From DASYVD01 sp036000545 (GTDB taxonomy: Bacteria; Actinomycetota; UBA4738; CALAEC01), in contig DASYVD010000105.1 in NCBI GenBank assembly GCA_036000545.1, positions 1-64,000 of the forward strand: 64,000 nucleotides of DNA, read 5' to 3'. Below are positions 38,677 to 46,572 of the stretch, one piece after another (within the stretch, counting starts at the first letter, position 1; each line of letters begins with the position of its first letter). Below the pieces are notes generated by a model. That model was not told the DNA's origin, ran no database searches, and saw nothing but the letters and a program-made list of their open reading frames with translations. The translations under genes were made by a program, and so were the position numbers.

Positions 38677-39537
38677 ATGGGCGCCGCGTTCCTGATCACC
38701 CTCCGCGAGGGCATGGAGGCCGCGCTGATCGTGGTCATCATCCTGGCCTACCTTCGGTCGGTCGGTCGATCCGACCGCTTCTCCCTCGTGTGGGGCGGGG
38801 TCGGTGCCGCCGCCGGAGTCAGCCTGGTTGCCGGGGCGATCATCTTCGCGATAGCCGGCGGTCTGCCCCACACGGCAGGCGAGATCTTCGAGGGAGTGGC
38901 GAGCTTTCTGGCCGTCGGCGTCCTTACCTGGATGATCTTCTGGATGCGGCGCAACGCCATCCGCATCAAGAGCGAGCTCCACGGAAGGGTGGACCTGGCG
39001 CTGGCCTCCGGATCCGGCGTCGCCCTGGCAGCCCTGAGCTTCTTCGTGGTCGTACGAGAGGGGCTGGAGACCGTCTTGTTCCTGTTCAGCGCGTTCCAGG
39101 CTGGGTCGGATACTTCCGGGGCGCTGAAGTTCCTCGGGGCCGTCCTGGGTCTGGTGGTCGCCGTCGGGCTGGGCGTCCTCTTCTACAAGGGCGGCATCAG
39201 GCTCAATCTGCGAACCTTTTTCCGGGTGACCGGGGTGCTCATCCTGGTCGTTGCCGCCAGCCTCCTCGTCTACGGCACGCACGAGCTGTACGAGGTTGGA
39301 GCGTTCCGTTTCCTGGAAGCCACCGGGCTGCTCACTCCCGCCGGCGCGGTTGGGGCCCTGACGGGACTGATCAACCGGATCGTGGTCGGCCTGCGGGGCC
39401 AGCCCACCTGGCTCGAGTTCGGGGCATGGCTTGCGTACCTCGCCTTCACCGGCGTTCTGTTCTTCCGCCCGGTTCGGGCGCCAGCACCGGGGCGTGCGCC
39501 GCGCGTCGGGCAGCCGCCGGATCGCGCTCGGACCTGA
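38677..39537 (+). CDS. FTR1/EfeU family iron permease
   Basis: A 286-residue membrane protein with about seven helices. Two iron-translocation motifs are present, REGMEAAL in the first helix and REGLETVL in a later one; the Glu pairs bind the ferric or ferrous ion. It resembles bacterial EfeU, which takes up iron across the inner membrane, often with EfeO and EfeB; these are not adjacent here. The ATG has GGGGGAGG upstream. Regulation by the DtxR protein encoded just before it is strongly suggested by the operator between them. Confidence 0.92.
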   Translation: MGAAFLITLREGMEAALIVVIILAYLRSVGRSDRFSLVWGGVGAAAGVSLVAGAIIFAIAGGLPHTAGEIFEGVASFLAVGVLTWMIFWMRRNAIRIKSELHGRVDLALASGSGVALAALSFFVVVREGLETVLFLFSAFQAGSDTSGALKFLGAVLGLVVAVGLGVLFYKGGIRLNLRTFFRVTGVLILVVAASLLVYGTHELYEVGAFRFLEATGLLTPAGAVGALTGLINRIVVGLRGQPTWLEFGAWLAYLAFTGVLFFRPVRAPAPGRAPRVGQPPDRART

Positions 39538-39572
39538 ACCGGCCGGCCGTCACGAGCCGGTACACTCCCGCC

Positions 39573-40313
39573 GTGCCGCTTCCCATCGGGACCCTGATCA
39601 ACGTTGTCACCGTGCTCGCCGGCACGGTTTTGGGAACCGTGGTCGGTGCCCGGCTGCCCGACCGGGTCCGAGAGACGGTCCTTCATTCGCTCGGCCTGGT
39701 GACGCTGCTCGTCGGGGCGGACGCCGGGCTCCAAGCGTTCCGCCCCCCTCTGACCGAGGCGGCTCCCCGAGCCAGCGTTCTGCTGGTGATGGGGAGCATA
39801 CTGATCGGCGGCGTCGTCGGAGAGCTCGTGGGCATCGACGGAGGGTTGACCCGAGTCGGGGAGGCGCTTCGCACCCGCTTCGGGCGGGGCCAGTCCCGGT
39901 TCACCGAGGGGTTCGTCGTCGCGTCGCTCGTCTTCTGCGTGGGCCCGCTGACGATCCTCGGTTCCCTGCAGGACGGGCTCAGGGGCGACTACCGCCTCCT
40001 GGCCATCAAGGCGCTCCTGGACGGCTTCGCGGCGCTGGCGTTTGCTTCGGCTCTCGGGTGGGGGGTCGGGTTCTCCGCTCTGACGATCGTGGTGTATCAG
40101 GGAGGCTTGACCCTAGCGGCCGCGTCCGTCGCGGGAGTGTTCAGCGGCCCGGACGGGGATGTGCTCGTTGCCGCGATTACCGCGGTCGGCGGGGTGATGA
40201 TCCTCGGGATCGGGCTGCGGCTGCTGGAAGTTCGCGAGGTGCGGGTGGCCAACCTCCTCCCCGCGCTGGTGCTCGGGCCCGTGGCCTTCGCCCTCGTCCG
40301 GGCGTGGGGGTGA
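39573..40313 (+). CDS. DUF554 family membrane protein
   Basis: A 246-residue membrane protein with about seven helices, starting PIGTLINVVTVLAGTVLG, and with the family segments FCVGPLTILGSLQDGL and ALLDGFAALAFASALG. DUF554 (YdfK/YqgA-like) proteins are thought to be transporters but none has a firm function. The frame is open far upstream; the GTG at 39573 is chosen because TACACT ends 6 nt before it and the protein then begins as other members do. It follows FTR1 after 35 nt but may have its own promoter. Confidence 0.85.
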   Translation: MPLPIGTLINVVTVLAGTVLGTVVGARLPDRVRETVLHSLGLVTLLVGADAGLQAFRPPLTEAAPRASVLLVMGSILIGGVVGELVGIDGGLTRVGEALRTRFGRGQSRFTEGFVVASLVFCVGPLTILGSLQDGLRGDYRLLAIKALLDGFAALAFASALGWGVGFSALTIVVYQGGLTLAAASVAGVFSGPDGDVLVAAITAVGGVMILGIGLRLLEVREVRVANLLPALVLGPVAFALVRAWG

Positions 40314-40683
40314 GTCTTTGTCACACTTTTCAGGTAACGGCGCGCTTTTTTCGCCCGCGCAGGACCGCGGCGCTACCTGCGCCGTTGCATCGAAATCGTT
40401 GCCCCACAAGGATCTTGGCGTTGTTGACAGCGCAAAGAGGCGCTTGCTAACGTTCGCTCCGGTCCCGAGCGGCCGTAGGGACCGGCGAGGAGCCGGAAGG
40501 CTCCGAGCAAGGATCGAGAGCCTCGGCTCTCGGACCCAGCCCGGACCATCTGTCCTCGGCGGTTACGAAAGTTGCTCGGGACCAAACTTTGACGGACCCG
40601 AGGGACCGAGTAGATAACGCTCGCGTTTGGGGAAGGCGTGAGCGGCTCCAAAGGCCCCTCGGGTCCGTCTTCAATCTCCGGAC
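40314..40683. other. Non-coding stretch rich in inverted repeats
   Basis: A 370-bp gap between the DUF554 gene and the cupredoxin gene (convergent). No ORF has a coding look. It holds several nested inverted repeats: CGGTCCC/GGGACCG (40460-40466 and 40478-40484), CGAGAGCC/GGCTCTCG (40515-40522 and 40525-40532), and a 14-bp pair GACGGACCCGAGGG (40591-40604) with CCCTCGGGTCCGTC (40656-40669). A T6 run stands at 40346-40351. It may contain terminators for both flanking genes or a structured RNA. Confidence 0.5.
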
Positions 40684-41061
40684 CTACCCCACCACCACGA
40701 GATCGCCGGTCATCCCCAGGTCGGCGTGGTACTTGCAGAACAGCCGGTAACGCCCCGGACCGTCCACCAGCGAACCGAGCGACGAGATGGTGAAGCTCGT
40801 ATCCGGTTCGAGGTCCCGGCTCAGGGTGGTCCCGGCGATGGTGACGTTGTGGAGGTTCCGCCCCTCGTTCTTGAACACCAGGGACCGATCCAGAGCGAGT
40901 GGCTCCGAAGGGTGCGCGTCGTGGAAATGATTGTCGACCGCGGTGACCACGTACGGGCGGCTGGGGTCCTGGAGGATGGTGGGTGAGGACCCGTTCCCCT
41001 CCCCAACGCAGGCGGCGGAGGAGAGGAACACGAGGAGAACTACCAACGCGGCGGCGCGCAT
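40684..41061 (-). CDS. Cupredoxin-domain lipoprotein
   Basis: A 125-residue exported copper protein. The signal ends in a lipobox LSSAAC (Cys18). The cupredoxin fold carries type-1 copper ligands H71 (LHNVTI), C109 and H112 (LFCKYH) and M117 (GMTGD). It would carry electrons or bind copper at the outer face of the membrane. Its ATG overlaps the stop of the upstream ABC ATPase by one base (TGATG), so it is the last gene of the amino-acid transporter operon, an odd partner for such a system. The open frame reads through from the ATPase region but that part is a shadow. Confidence 0.85.
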   Translation of the reverse strand: MRAAALVVLLVFLSSAACVGEGNGSSPTILQDPSRPYVVTAVDNHFHDAHPSEPLALDRSLVFKNEGRNLHNVTIAGTTLSRDLEPDTSFTISSLGSLVDGPGRYRLFCKYHADLGMTGDLVVVG

Positions 41062-41801
41062 CAAAGGATGCGAGCGAGGAACTGCTTGGTCCGCTCGTGC
41101 TGCGGGACTTCGAAGACGGCCCGGGGCTTCCCCTCCTCCAGGACGGTGCCTTCGTCGATGAAGATCAGCCGGGTGCCGACCTCGCGGGCGAACCCCATCT
41201 CGTGGGTGACCACCACCATGGTCATGCCCTCCTCGGAGGCCAGCGCCTTCATGACATCCAGGACCTCCTGGATGAGCTCGGGGTCCAGGGCCGAGGTGAC
41301 CTCGTCGAACAGCATGGCCCGCGGGCGCATGGCCAGCGCACGGGCGATGGCCACTCGTTGCTGCTGTCCCCCGGAGAGCCGGCCGGGATGCTCGTCTGCC
41401 TTGTGCTCCAGGCCGACGTGCCGGAGCACCTGGCGGGCGCGATCCCGGGCCTCCTGGTCGGAGAGCCCGAGGACCTTCTCCAGCGCGACCGTGATGTTCC
41501 GCACCGCGGTCATGTGCGGGAACAGGTTGAAGGACTGGAACACCATGCCGATGTGCGTGCGGGCTTCGTCGAGGTTCGTGCGGACGTCCGTGAGCTCCTT
41601 GTCCTCGAACCACACCTTCCCATCGGTGGGCTCTTCCAGCATGTTCATGGTCCGGAGGAGGGTGGACTTCCCCGAGCCCGACGGCCCGATCACCACCAAC
41701 ACCTCCCCGGGAAGCACCTCGAGGTCGACGCCTCGGAGGACGTGGAGGTTCCCGAACCACTTGTGGATGCCCTCGAGGCGGAGGATCGGCTCCGGGCTCA
41801 T
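41061..41801 (-). CDS. Polar amino acid ABC transporter ATP-binding protein (GlnQ-like)
   Basis: A 246-residue ATPase with Walker A GPSGSGKST, Q-loop FNLFPHMT, signature LSGGQQQRVAIARALA and Walker B MLFDEVTSALDPE, the pattern of HisP/GlnQ proteins. It overlaps the permease gene upstream by ATGA and the cupredoxin gene downstream by TGATG. It powers uptake of an amino acid delivered by the binding protein encoded at the head of the operon. Confidence 0.94.
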   Translation of the reverse strand: MSPEPILRLEGIHKWFGNLHVLRGVDLEVLPGEVLVVIGPSGSGKSTLLRTMNMLEEPTDGKVWFEDKELTDVRTNLDEARTHIGMVFQSFNLFPHMTAVRNITVALEKVLGLSDQEARDRARQVLRHVGLEHKADEHPGRLSGGQQQRVAIARALAMRPRAMLFDEVTSALDPELIQEVLDVMKALASEEGMTMVVVTHEMGFAREVGTRLIFIDEGTVLEEGKPRAVFEVPQHERTKQFLARIL

Positions 41802-42871
41802 ATCACGCTCACGAGCCCGCTTCGGAGGCGCCGTTCCACCATGTTGACCAGCCGGATGAGAGGCAGCGTGACCACCAGGTACCCGAACGCGGCGGCCACG
41901 AAGAACGTGGCGTTGAAGGTCTGTGCGTAGCCCGTGCGGGCCAGGGTGAACAGATCGAACTCGGACGCCGCAAGACCCAACACGGTGATCAGCGAGGTGT
42001 CTTTGATGAGGATGACGAACTCGTTCATCAGCGGGGGGATCACCCGGCGGACGGCTTGCGGCACGATGGCGAATCGCATCGACTGGAGGTAGCTCATCCC
42101 CAGCGAGCGGGCCGCCTCCATCTGTCCTCGCTCGATCGACTGAATGCCGGCACGGAAGACCTCCGACGCGTACGCCCCGGTGTTCAGGGCGAACACGAGC
42201 ATCGCGGTCTGAAACGCGGACAGAGGAAGGTTAAACCCGAGCGCCAAGCCAAAGTAGAAGACCGACAGTTGCCAGAGCAGCGGGGTCCCCCGGAAGAAGT
42301 TGATGTACGCGCGCGCCGGTGCTCTCACCACTCGTCGTTTGGATAGCACCAAGATGGCGAGCACCAGCCCGAGGATGACGCCCCCCATCTCTCCGATGAA
42401 CGCGAGGAACAGGGTGTTCTTCGCTCCGTTGACGAAGGCTCCCCCGAATCCCTTGAGCACCTGGAAGTTGAGGAAGTGGAAGGCGAACCGTTCGGGGTCT
42501 CCGGCCGTTCGGAAGACGAGGAATACGGTCCCGAATATCGCCGCCTGGAGGCCCAAGACCGCCCCTGCGATGGCCTGCTCACGGGCACGCTTGGTCGGCA
42601 TCCGCCTGTAGATCGAGAAGCCCACCGCGCCGGTGGCGGCGCCCGCGCCGATCCCCGCCACTGCCACGGAGAGCGTCGCCGGGGAGAAGATGCCATCGAC
42701 GATGCGCTCGTAGGGCACGAACCCGTGGGCGGCGATGACTGCCAGCGGGCCAAGCAGGACCAGGGCGAGGGCCACCGCGCCCAGCAGGAGGGTCCCCGCA
42801 GCGGAGGGGACCTCCACCCCCTTCCGGGCCCAGGTGGCGAACCGCTGCCGGGGTCTCTCAGCGACCTCCAT
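41798..42871 (-). CDS. Polar amino acid ABC transporter permease with N-terminal membrane extension
   Basis: A 357-residue permease of the HisM/GlnP family. The conserved core starts near residue 146 (NGAKNTLFLAFIGEMGG) and includes the EAA loop QMEAARSLGMSYLQSMRFAIVPQAV. The first ~140 residues form an extra membrane segment with about three helices and an Arg/Lys-rich loop, which is longer than the usual 220-residue permease. A single permease gene suggests a homodimeric channel. It is preceded by the binding protein and a strong stem-loop. Confidence 0.9.
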   Translation of the reverse strand: MEVAERPRQRFATWARKGVEVPSAAGTLLLGAVALALVLLGPLAVIAAHGFVPYERIVDGIFSPATLSVAVAGIGAGAATGAVGFSIYRRMPTKRAREQAIAGAVLGLQAAIFGTVFLVFRTAGDPERFAFHFLNFQVLKGFGGAFVNGAKNTLFLAFIGEMGGVILGLVLAILVLSKRRVVRAPARAYINFFRGTPLLWQLSVFYFGLALGFNLPLSAFQTAMLVFALNTGAYASEVFRAGIQSIERGQMEAARSLGMSYLQSMRFAIVPQAVRRVIPPLMNEFVILIKDTSLITVLGLAASEFDLFTLARTGYAQTFNATFFVAAAFGYLVVTLPLIRLVNMVERRLRSGLVSVI

Positions 42872-42893
42872 AGCCCCATCCCTCGCGGAGCGT

Positions 42894-42927
42894 GGGGCCC
42901 GCGCCGAGGAAAACCGGCGCGGGCCCC
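42894..42927 (-). terminator. Stem-loop between the amino-acid binding protein and permease genes
   Basis: A perfect 12-bp stem, GGGGCCCGCGCC (42894-42905) with GGCGCGGGCCCC (42916-42927), and a 10-nt loop. No T-run follows on the minus strand. The position matches the stem-loops found in the two other ABC operons of this window. Confidence 0.6.
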
Positions 42928-42948
42928 CCCGCTACCTCACCCGGACGG

Positions 42949-43785
42949 CTAGGCCGCCGGCTGGAACTCCGGCGGCACCTCAACGCCGGGGAAGTACTGG
43001 CCGAAGATCGCCGCGTACGTTCCGTCCTCGATCAGCGTCGCGAGTGCGTCGTTGACCGCCTCCCGGAGCTCCGGGTTGTCAGGCGAGAAGGCCAGACCGT
43101 AGTGCTCGCCGGTGTCGATGCCCTCCACGACCTCGACCCCGGTCAAGTCCTCGACGATGGCCTGGGAGGAGGGTTCGTCGTTCACGATGGCGGTGAGCCT
43201 CCCGGCCTCAAGGTCGCGGAAGGCGTCGGTGACCGATGTGTACGTCTTGATCTGGGCCCCCTGCGGCTCGAGGTTCTCCGTGGCCCAGTCAAGCCCGGTT
43301 GTCGCCTGCTGCACCCCGACGACGTGGCCCTCCCCGATGTCGCTGGTCGAGGCGATGTCAGGCGTCTCCTGGGTGTTCACCGCCAGGGACTGGCGCGAGT
43401 TGTAGTACGGGTCGGAGAAGTCGACCACCTGCTCACGTTTCTCCTTGATCGTGGCGGCCGCGGCGACCATGTCGAACTGACCGGCTGCCACTGCGGTGAA
43501 GATTCCCTGGAAGTCGGTCCGGACCCACTCGACCTCGAGGCCCAGCTCCGCCGCGATCGCCTCGGTGAGGTCGACGTCGAAGCCCTTCTGGTCGCCGCCC
43601 TCGATGAATTCAAACGGCTTGTAGTCGAGGCAAGACCCCACCCGAAGGATCCCTTCCTGGAGTGTCTGGAAGGCGGGCCCCTCCGGTGATGTCCCGTCGG
43701 TCGTCGGCTCCTCTGCGCACGCCGAGGCGACGAGCAGGAGCCCCGTGACGACCGCCAGTCGAGCCCATAACCTGCGTTTACCCAC
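42949..43785 (-). CDS. Polar amino acid ABC transporter substrate-binding lipoprotein
   Basis: A 278-residue family-3 binding protein (SBP_bac_3). The lipobox LVASAC places the lipid at Cys23. Family segments include LDYKPFEFIEGGDQKGFDVDL and WVRTDFQGIFTAVAAGQFDMV. The ligand is a polar amino acid of some kind. The frame opens 9 codons earlier, but the GTG at 43783-43785 has GGAGGGG directly upstream. A good promoter (TTGAGT/TAGCAT) lies 49-78 nt upstream. First gene of a four-gene operon. Confidence 0.92.
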   Translation of the reverse strand: MGKRRLWARLAVVTGLLLVASACAEEPTTDGTSPEGPAFQTLQEGILRVGSCLDYKPFEFIEGGDQKGFDVDLTEAIAAELGLEVEWVRTDFQGIFTAVAAGQFDMVAAAATIKEKREQVVDFSDPYYNSRQSLAVNTQETPDIASTSDIGEGHVVGVQQATTGLDWATENLEPQGAQIKTYTSVTDAFRDLEAGRLTAIVNDEPSSQAIVEDLTGVEVVEGIDTGEHYGLAFSPDNPELREAVNDALATLIEDGTYAAIFGQYFPGVEVPPEFQPAA

Positions 43786-43833
43786 GATCCCCTCCTTCCT
43801 CGTGACCCTCACGAGCGCATGAGACCCGGGCCA

Positions 43834-43863
43834 ATGCTAGTTTGCTGAGGCTCCACAACTCAA
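43834..43863 (-). promoter_or_regulatory. Promoter of the amino-acid ABC operon
   Basis: TTGAGT (43858-43863) and TAGCAT (43834-43839) on the minus strand, 18 nt apart, with the binding-protein GTG about 48 nt downstream. The repeat element copy B begins only 19 bp further upstream. Confidence 0.6.
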
Positions 43864-43881
43864 CCGGGCCCCAGTTCTTCC

Positions 43882-43984
43882 TCCTCAGTCCGCTGCCTTC
43901 GGCAGCGTCCTTCGGCCAGGGGGAATGCAGCAGCCTCATTCCGCTCGGCTTCGCCTCGCGGGCCGGCTGCCCCCCTGGACCCCC
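43882..43984. repeat. Dispersed repeat element, copy B
   Basis: About 103 bp, the inverted counterpart of the element at 32817-32916. On the minus strand it matches copy A over most of its length with a few substitutions and small gaps. It overlaps the 3' end of the sarcosine-oxidase-like gene, which stops at 43936, so part of the element is translated as that protein's last residues. Confidence 0.75.
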
Positions 43985-45018
43985 TGTGCCAGCTCCGCCA
44001 GCCGGCGGCCCACCCACGGCGCGAACTTAAACCCGTGGCCGCTGCACGGAGAGCCGATCACCAGCGGTCCACGGCGTTCCAGGATGAAGTCCTCATCGGG
44101 AGTGTTCGTGTAGATGCAGGTCTCGGCGTGGTGTGGTTCCTCCTCGGCCTTCGGGAACCGCTCTCCCACCCAGGACGCCAGCCTGGCCAGAGAGTCCCCG
44201 CTGACCTCGCCCTCCTGGTCCGGGTCCGTCACCGGCCCGGCGTGATGCTCCGCGGCCTTGAGGCCCTGCTCGAAGGAAAACAGAGCGTAGAGTGGGGGCT
44301 CCGTCCACTCCACCAGGACAGGGGGAACCACTCCGTCCGGCATGCGGAAGAAGGCCACGGTCTCGCGGGTGGGCGTGGTCGGGATGTCCTGACCGATTCC
44401 CCACAGCAGGCGCCTGGTCCACGCCCCCGCGGTGATGACCGCTACATGGGCTCGCCACGCCTCCTCCCCGGCCCGGATCTCCACGTGGTCGTCCTCTACC
44501 ATCACCCGGTCCACCCGGGTGTCCTCGCGAAGCTCGGCTCCTGCCTGGACCGCCGACCGAGCGAATGCCCTCCAGGCACGGTCGGCGGCCACGACGCCCG
44601 CGTCGCCCTGGAACAGCACGGCCTCTCCCTCGGGCACGGCCACGGCAGGGAGTCTCCGCCGCGACTCCTCGCCATCGAGAATCTCGAAATCCGCCCCGCA
44701 CGCCTCCAACGCGGAGATGCGGTCCTCCATGCCCTTCCCCACGTCAATGCCCCCGGTGGTGGTCAGGATCTCCTCGCCGGCCTCCCGCTCGAGCTCGCGC
44801 CACAGGGGAAGGGATTCTTGGGCCATCCGCACATATCCAGGAGTGTCGTAGGAGAACCGGAAGACCCTCGCTCGCCCGTGGCTCGAACCCCGGGTGTGCC
44901 CCACCTGGAACCGCTCCAGGACCAGCACCTCCCGCCCCGCGTGCGTCAGGGCCCGGGCGGCGGCGGATCCCATGACCCCCGCTCCCACCACCACGACGTC
45001 GACCTGACTGGCGTTCAT
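43936..45018 (-). CDS. Sarcosine oxidase-like FAD-dependent oxidoreductase
   Basis: A 360-residue flavoenzyme of the MSOX/PIPOX/MTOX family. The Rossmann dinucleotide motif VVVGAGVMGSAAA opens the protein, HTRGSSHGRARVFRFSY follows, and the C-terminal GHGFKFAPWVGRRLAELA is present. ETCIYTNTPDEDFIL resembles the segment of PIPOX that carries the covalent FAD cysteine; here that is C301. It would oxidise an N-methyl or cyclic amine to give H2O2. The last residues (VQGGSRPARRSRAE) come from the dispersed repeat. It is the last gene of the liv operon. Confidence 0.88.
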   Translation of the reverse strand: MNASQVDVVVVGAGVMGSAAARALTHAGREVLVLERFQVGHTRGSSHGRARVFRFSYDTPGYVRMAQESLPLWRELEREAGEEILTTTGGIDVGKGMEDRISALEACGADFEILDGEESRRRLPAVAVPEGEAVLFQGDAGVVAADRAWRAFARSAVQAGAELREDTRVDRVMVEDDHVEIRAGEEAWRAHVAVITAGAWTRRLLWGIGQDIPTTPTRETVAFFRMPDGVVPPVLVEWTEPPLYALFSFEQGLKAAEHHAGPVTDPDQEGEVSGDSLARLASWVGERFPKAEEEPHHAETCIYTNTPDEDFILERRGPLVIGSPCSGHGFKFAPWVGRRLAELAQGVQGGSRPARRSRAE

Positions 45019-45054
45019 GTGGGAGGTCGCCCTTGCCCTCCCCGCGCCCCAGGC

Positions 45055-45795
45055 TCAGAGTTCGCCGAGGTAGGCCTCCCGCATCTGCGGGTTGTTGAGC
45101 AAACCCTGGGCGCTGTCGGACAGCACGATCTGGCCCGTCTGGAGGACGTAGCCACGGTCCGCGATGGACAGGGCCATGTTGGCGTTCTGCTCGACCACGA
45201 AGATCGTGGTTCCCTGCTCGTTGATCTGCTTGATGATGTCGAAGTTCTGCTCCACCAGAACGGGGGCAAGGCCCATGGACGGCTCGTCCATCAGCAGCAC
45301 CGTGGGTCGGGCCATCAGCGCGCGGGCCATGGCCACCATCTGCTGCTCGCCCCCGGAGAGCGTCCCCGCGCGCTGGGAGAGGCGCTCCTTCAACCTCGGG
45401 AACAGGCCGAAAGCGCGGTCCAGATCCTCCTGGATCTCTCCCCGATCTCGCCTCAGATACGTCCCCATGTTCAGGTTTTCGCGAACCGTCATCCGTTTGA
45501 ACAGCCGGCGGTTTTCCGGGACCATCGAGATCCCCTTCGCGACGAGCCCCTGCGTCGGGATGCCGTTGATCCGCTCCCCATCGAGGACCACGTCGCCTTC
45601 GGTTGGGATCACGTAACCCAGGACGGTCTTCAGCGTCGTGGTCTTGCCGCTCGCGTTCCCACCGAGCAGGCAGACGATCTCGCCAGCATAGATGTCGATG
45701 CTCACGTTCCGGAGCACCTGGATGGGACCGTAGTGCGTGCTCACATCGCGCAGCTGGAGGATGGGCTTGCGCTTGTCGCCGTCCCCGGTGGTCAT
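45055..45795 (-). CDS. livF: Branched-chain amino acid ABC transporter ATP-binding protein LivF
   Basis: A 246-residue ATPase with Walker A GGNASGKTTT, signature LSGGEQQMVAMARALM and Walker B VLLMDEPSMGLAP. Residues NRRLFKRMTVRENL form the family's Q-loop region. It overlaps livG by ATGA, as is typical for the pair. It energises import with LivG through the LivHM channel. The start ATG gives MTTGDGDKRKPILQL, a slightly long N-terminus. Confidence 0.93.
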   Translation of the reverse strand: MTTGDGDKRKPILQLRDVSTHYGPIQVLRNVSIDIYAGEIVCLLGGNASGKTTTLKTVLGYVIPTEGDVVLDGERINGIPTQGLVAKGISMVPENRRLFKRMTVRENLNMGTYLRRDRGEIQEDLDRAFGLFPRLKERLSQRAGTLSGGEQQMVAMARALMARPTVLLMDEPSMGLAPVLVEQNFDIIKQINEQGTTIFVVEQNANMALSIADRGYVLQTGQIVLSDSAQGLLNNPQMREAYLGEL

Positions 45796-46571
45796 GCCTC
45801 CGCCACCGCCTTGCGGCCGAGGTACGCCTCGATGACCCGGTCGTTGTGGGCCACTTCTTCATAGGTGCCGTCCGCGATCTTCTTCCCGTAATCCAGGGCC
45901 ACCACCCGATCGGAGACCCCCTTGACCACTCTCATGTCGTGCTCGATGACGACGATCGTGTACTTCCGCTCATCCCGAAGCCGCCCGATCAGATCCGTCA
46001 TCTCCTGCGTCTCCCGGGGATTCATCCCTGCCGTGGGCTCGTCGAGGAGGACGATCCGCGGGTCCGAGGCCATGGCTCGGGCGATCTCCAGCCGCCGCCG
46101 ATTCGCGTACGACAGCGAGATCGCGGTCTGGTCGAACCGGTAGCCGATGAGCCGGGATCCGAAGAACGCCAACGTCTCCTCTGCCTTCTTCCGGATCTGC
46201 GCCTCCTCGCGGCGGTTGAGCCGGAGGATGGCCGGGATGACCCCGGCCCTCGTTCGGCAGTGCTGGGCAACCATGACGTTCTCGCGCACGGTCATCTCGG
46301 GGAACAGCCGGACGTTCTGAAACGTCCTGGCGATCCCCAGGGCGAGGATCTGGCTGGGGCGGAGGCCGACGATGTTCCGTTCGTCCAGGACGATCTCGCC
46401 GCCGTCGGTGGGGAGAAGCCCGGTGATGAGGTTGAAGAGGGTCGTCTTCCCAGCGCCGTTGGGGCCGATGACGCTGACGATTTCCCCCGACTCCACGTGC
46501 ATGTCGAGCTCGTCGATCGCCTTGACTCCCCCGAAGGCCCTCGACAGGTCCTTGATCTCGAGGATCGCCAT
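45792..46571 (-). CDS. livG: Branched-chain amino acid ABC transporter ATP-binding protein LivG
   Basis: A 259-residue ATPase with Walker A GPNGAGKTTLFNLITG, signature LSYANRRRLEIARAMA (the LivG variant in which SGG is replaced by SYA) and Walker B IVLLDEPTAGMNP. The start codon is one nucleotide past the livM stop and the stop overlaps livF. Together they form the conserved livM-G-F tail of the operon. Confidence 0.93.
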   Translation of the reverse strand: MAILEIKDLSRAFGGVKAIDELDMHVESGEIVSVIGPNGAGKTTLFNLITGLLPTDGGEIVLDERNIVGLRPSQILALGIARTFQNVRLFPEMTVRENVMVAQHCRTRAGVIPAILRLNRREEAQIRKKAEETLAFFGSRLIGYRFDQTAISLSYANRRRLEIARAMASDPRIVLLDEPTAGMNPRETQEMTDLIGRLRDERKYTIVVIEHDMRVVKGVSDRVVALDYGKKIADGTYEEVAHNDRVIEAYLGRKAVAEA

Positions 46572-46572
46572 G

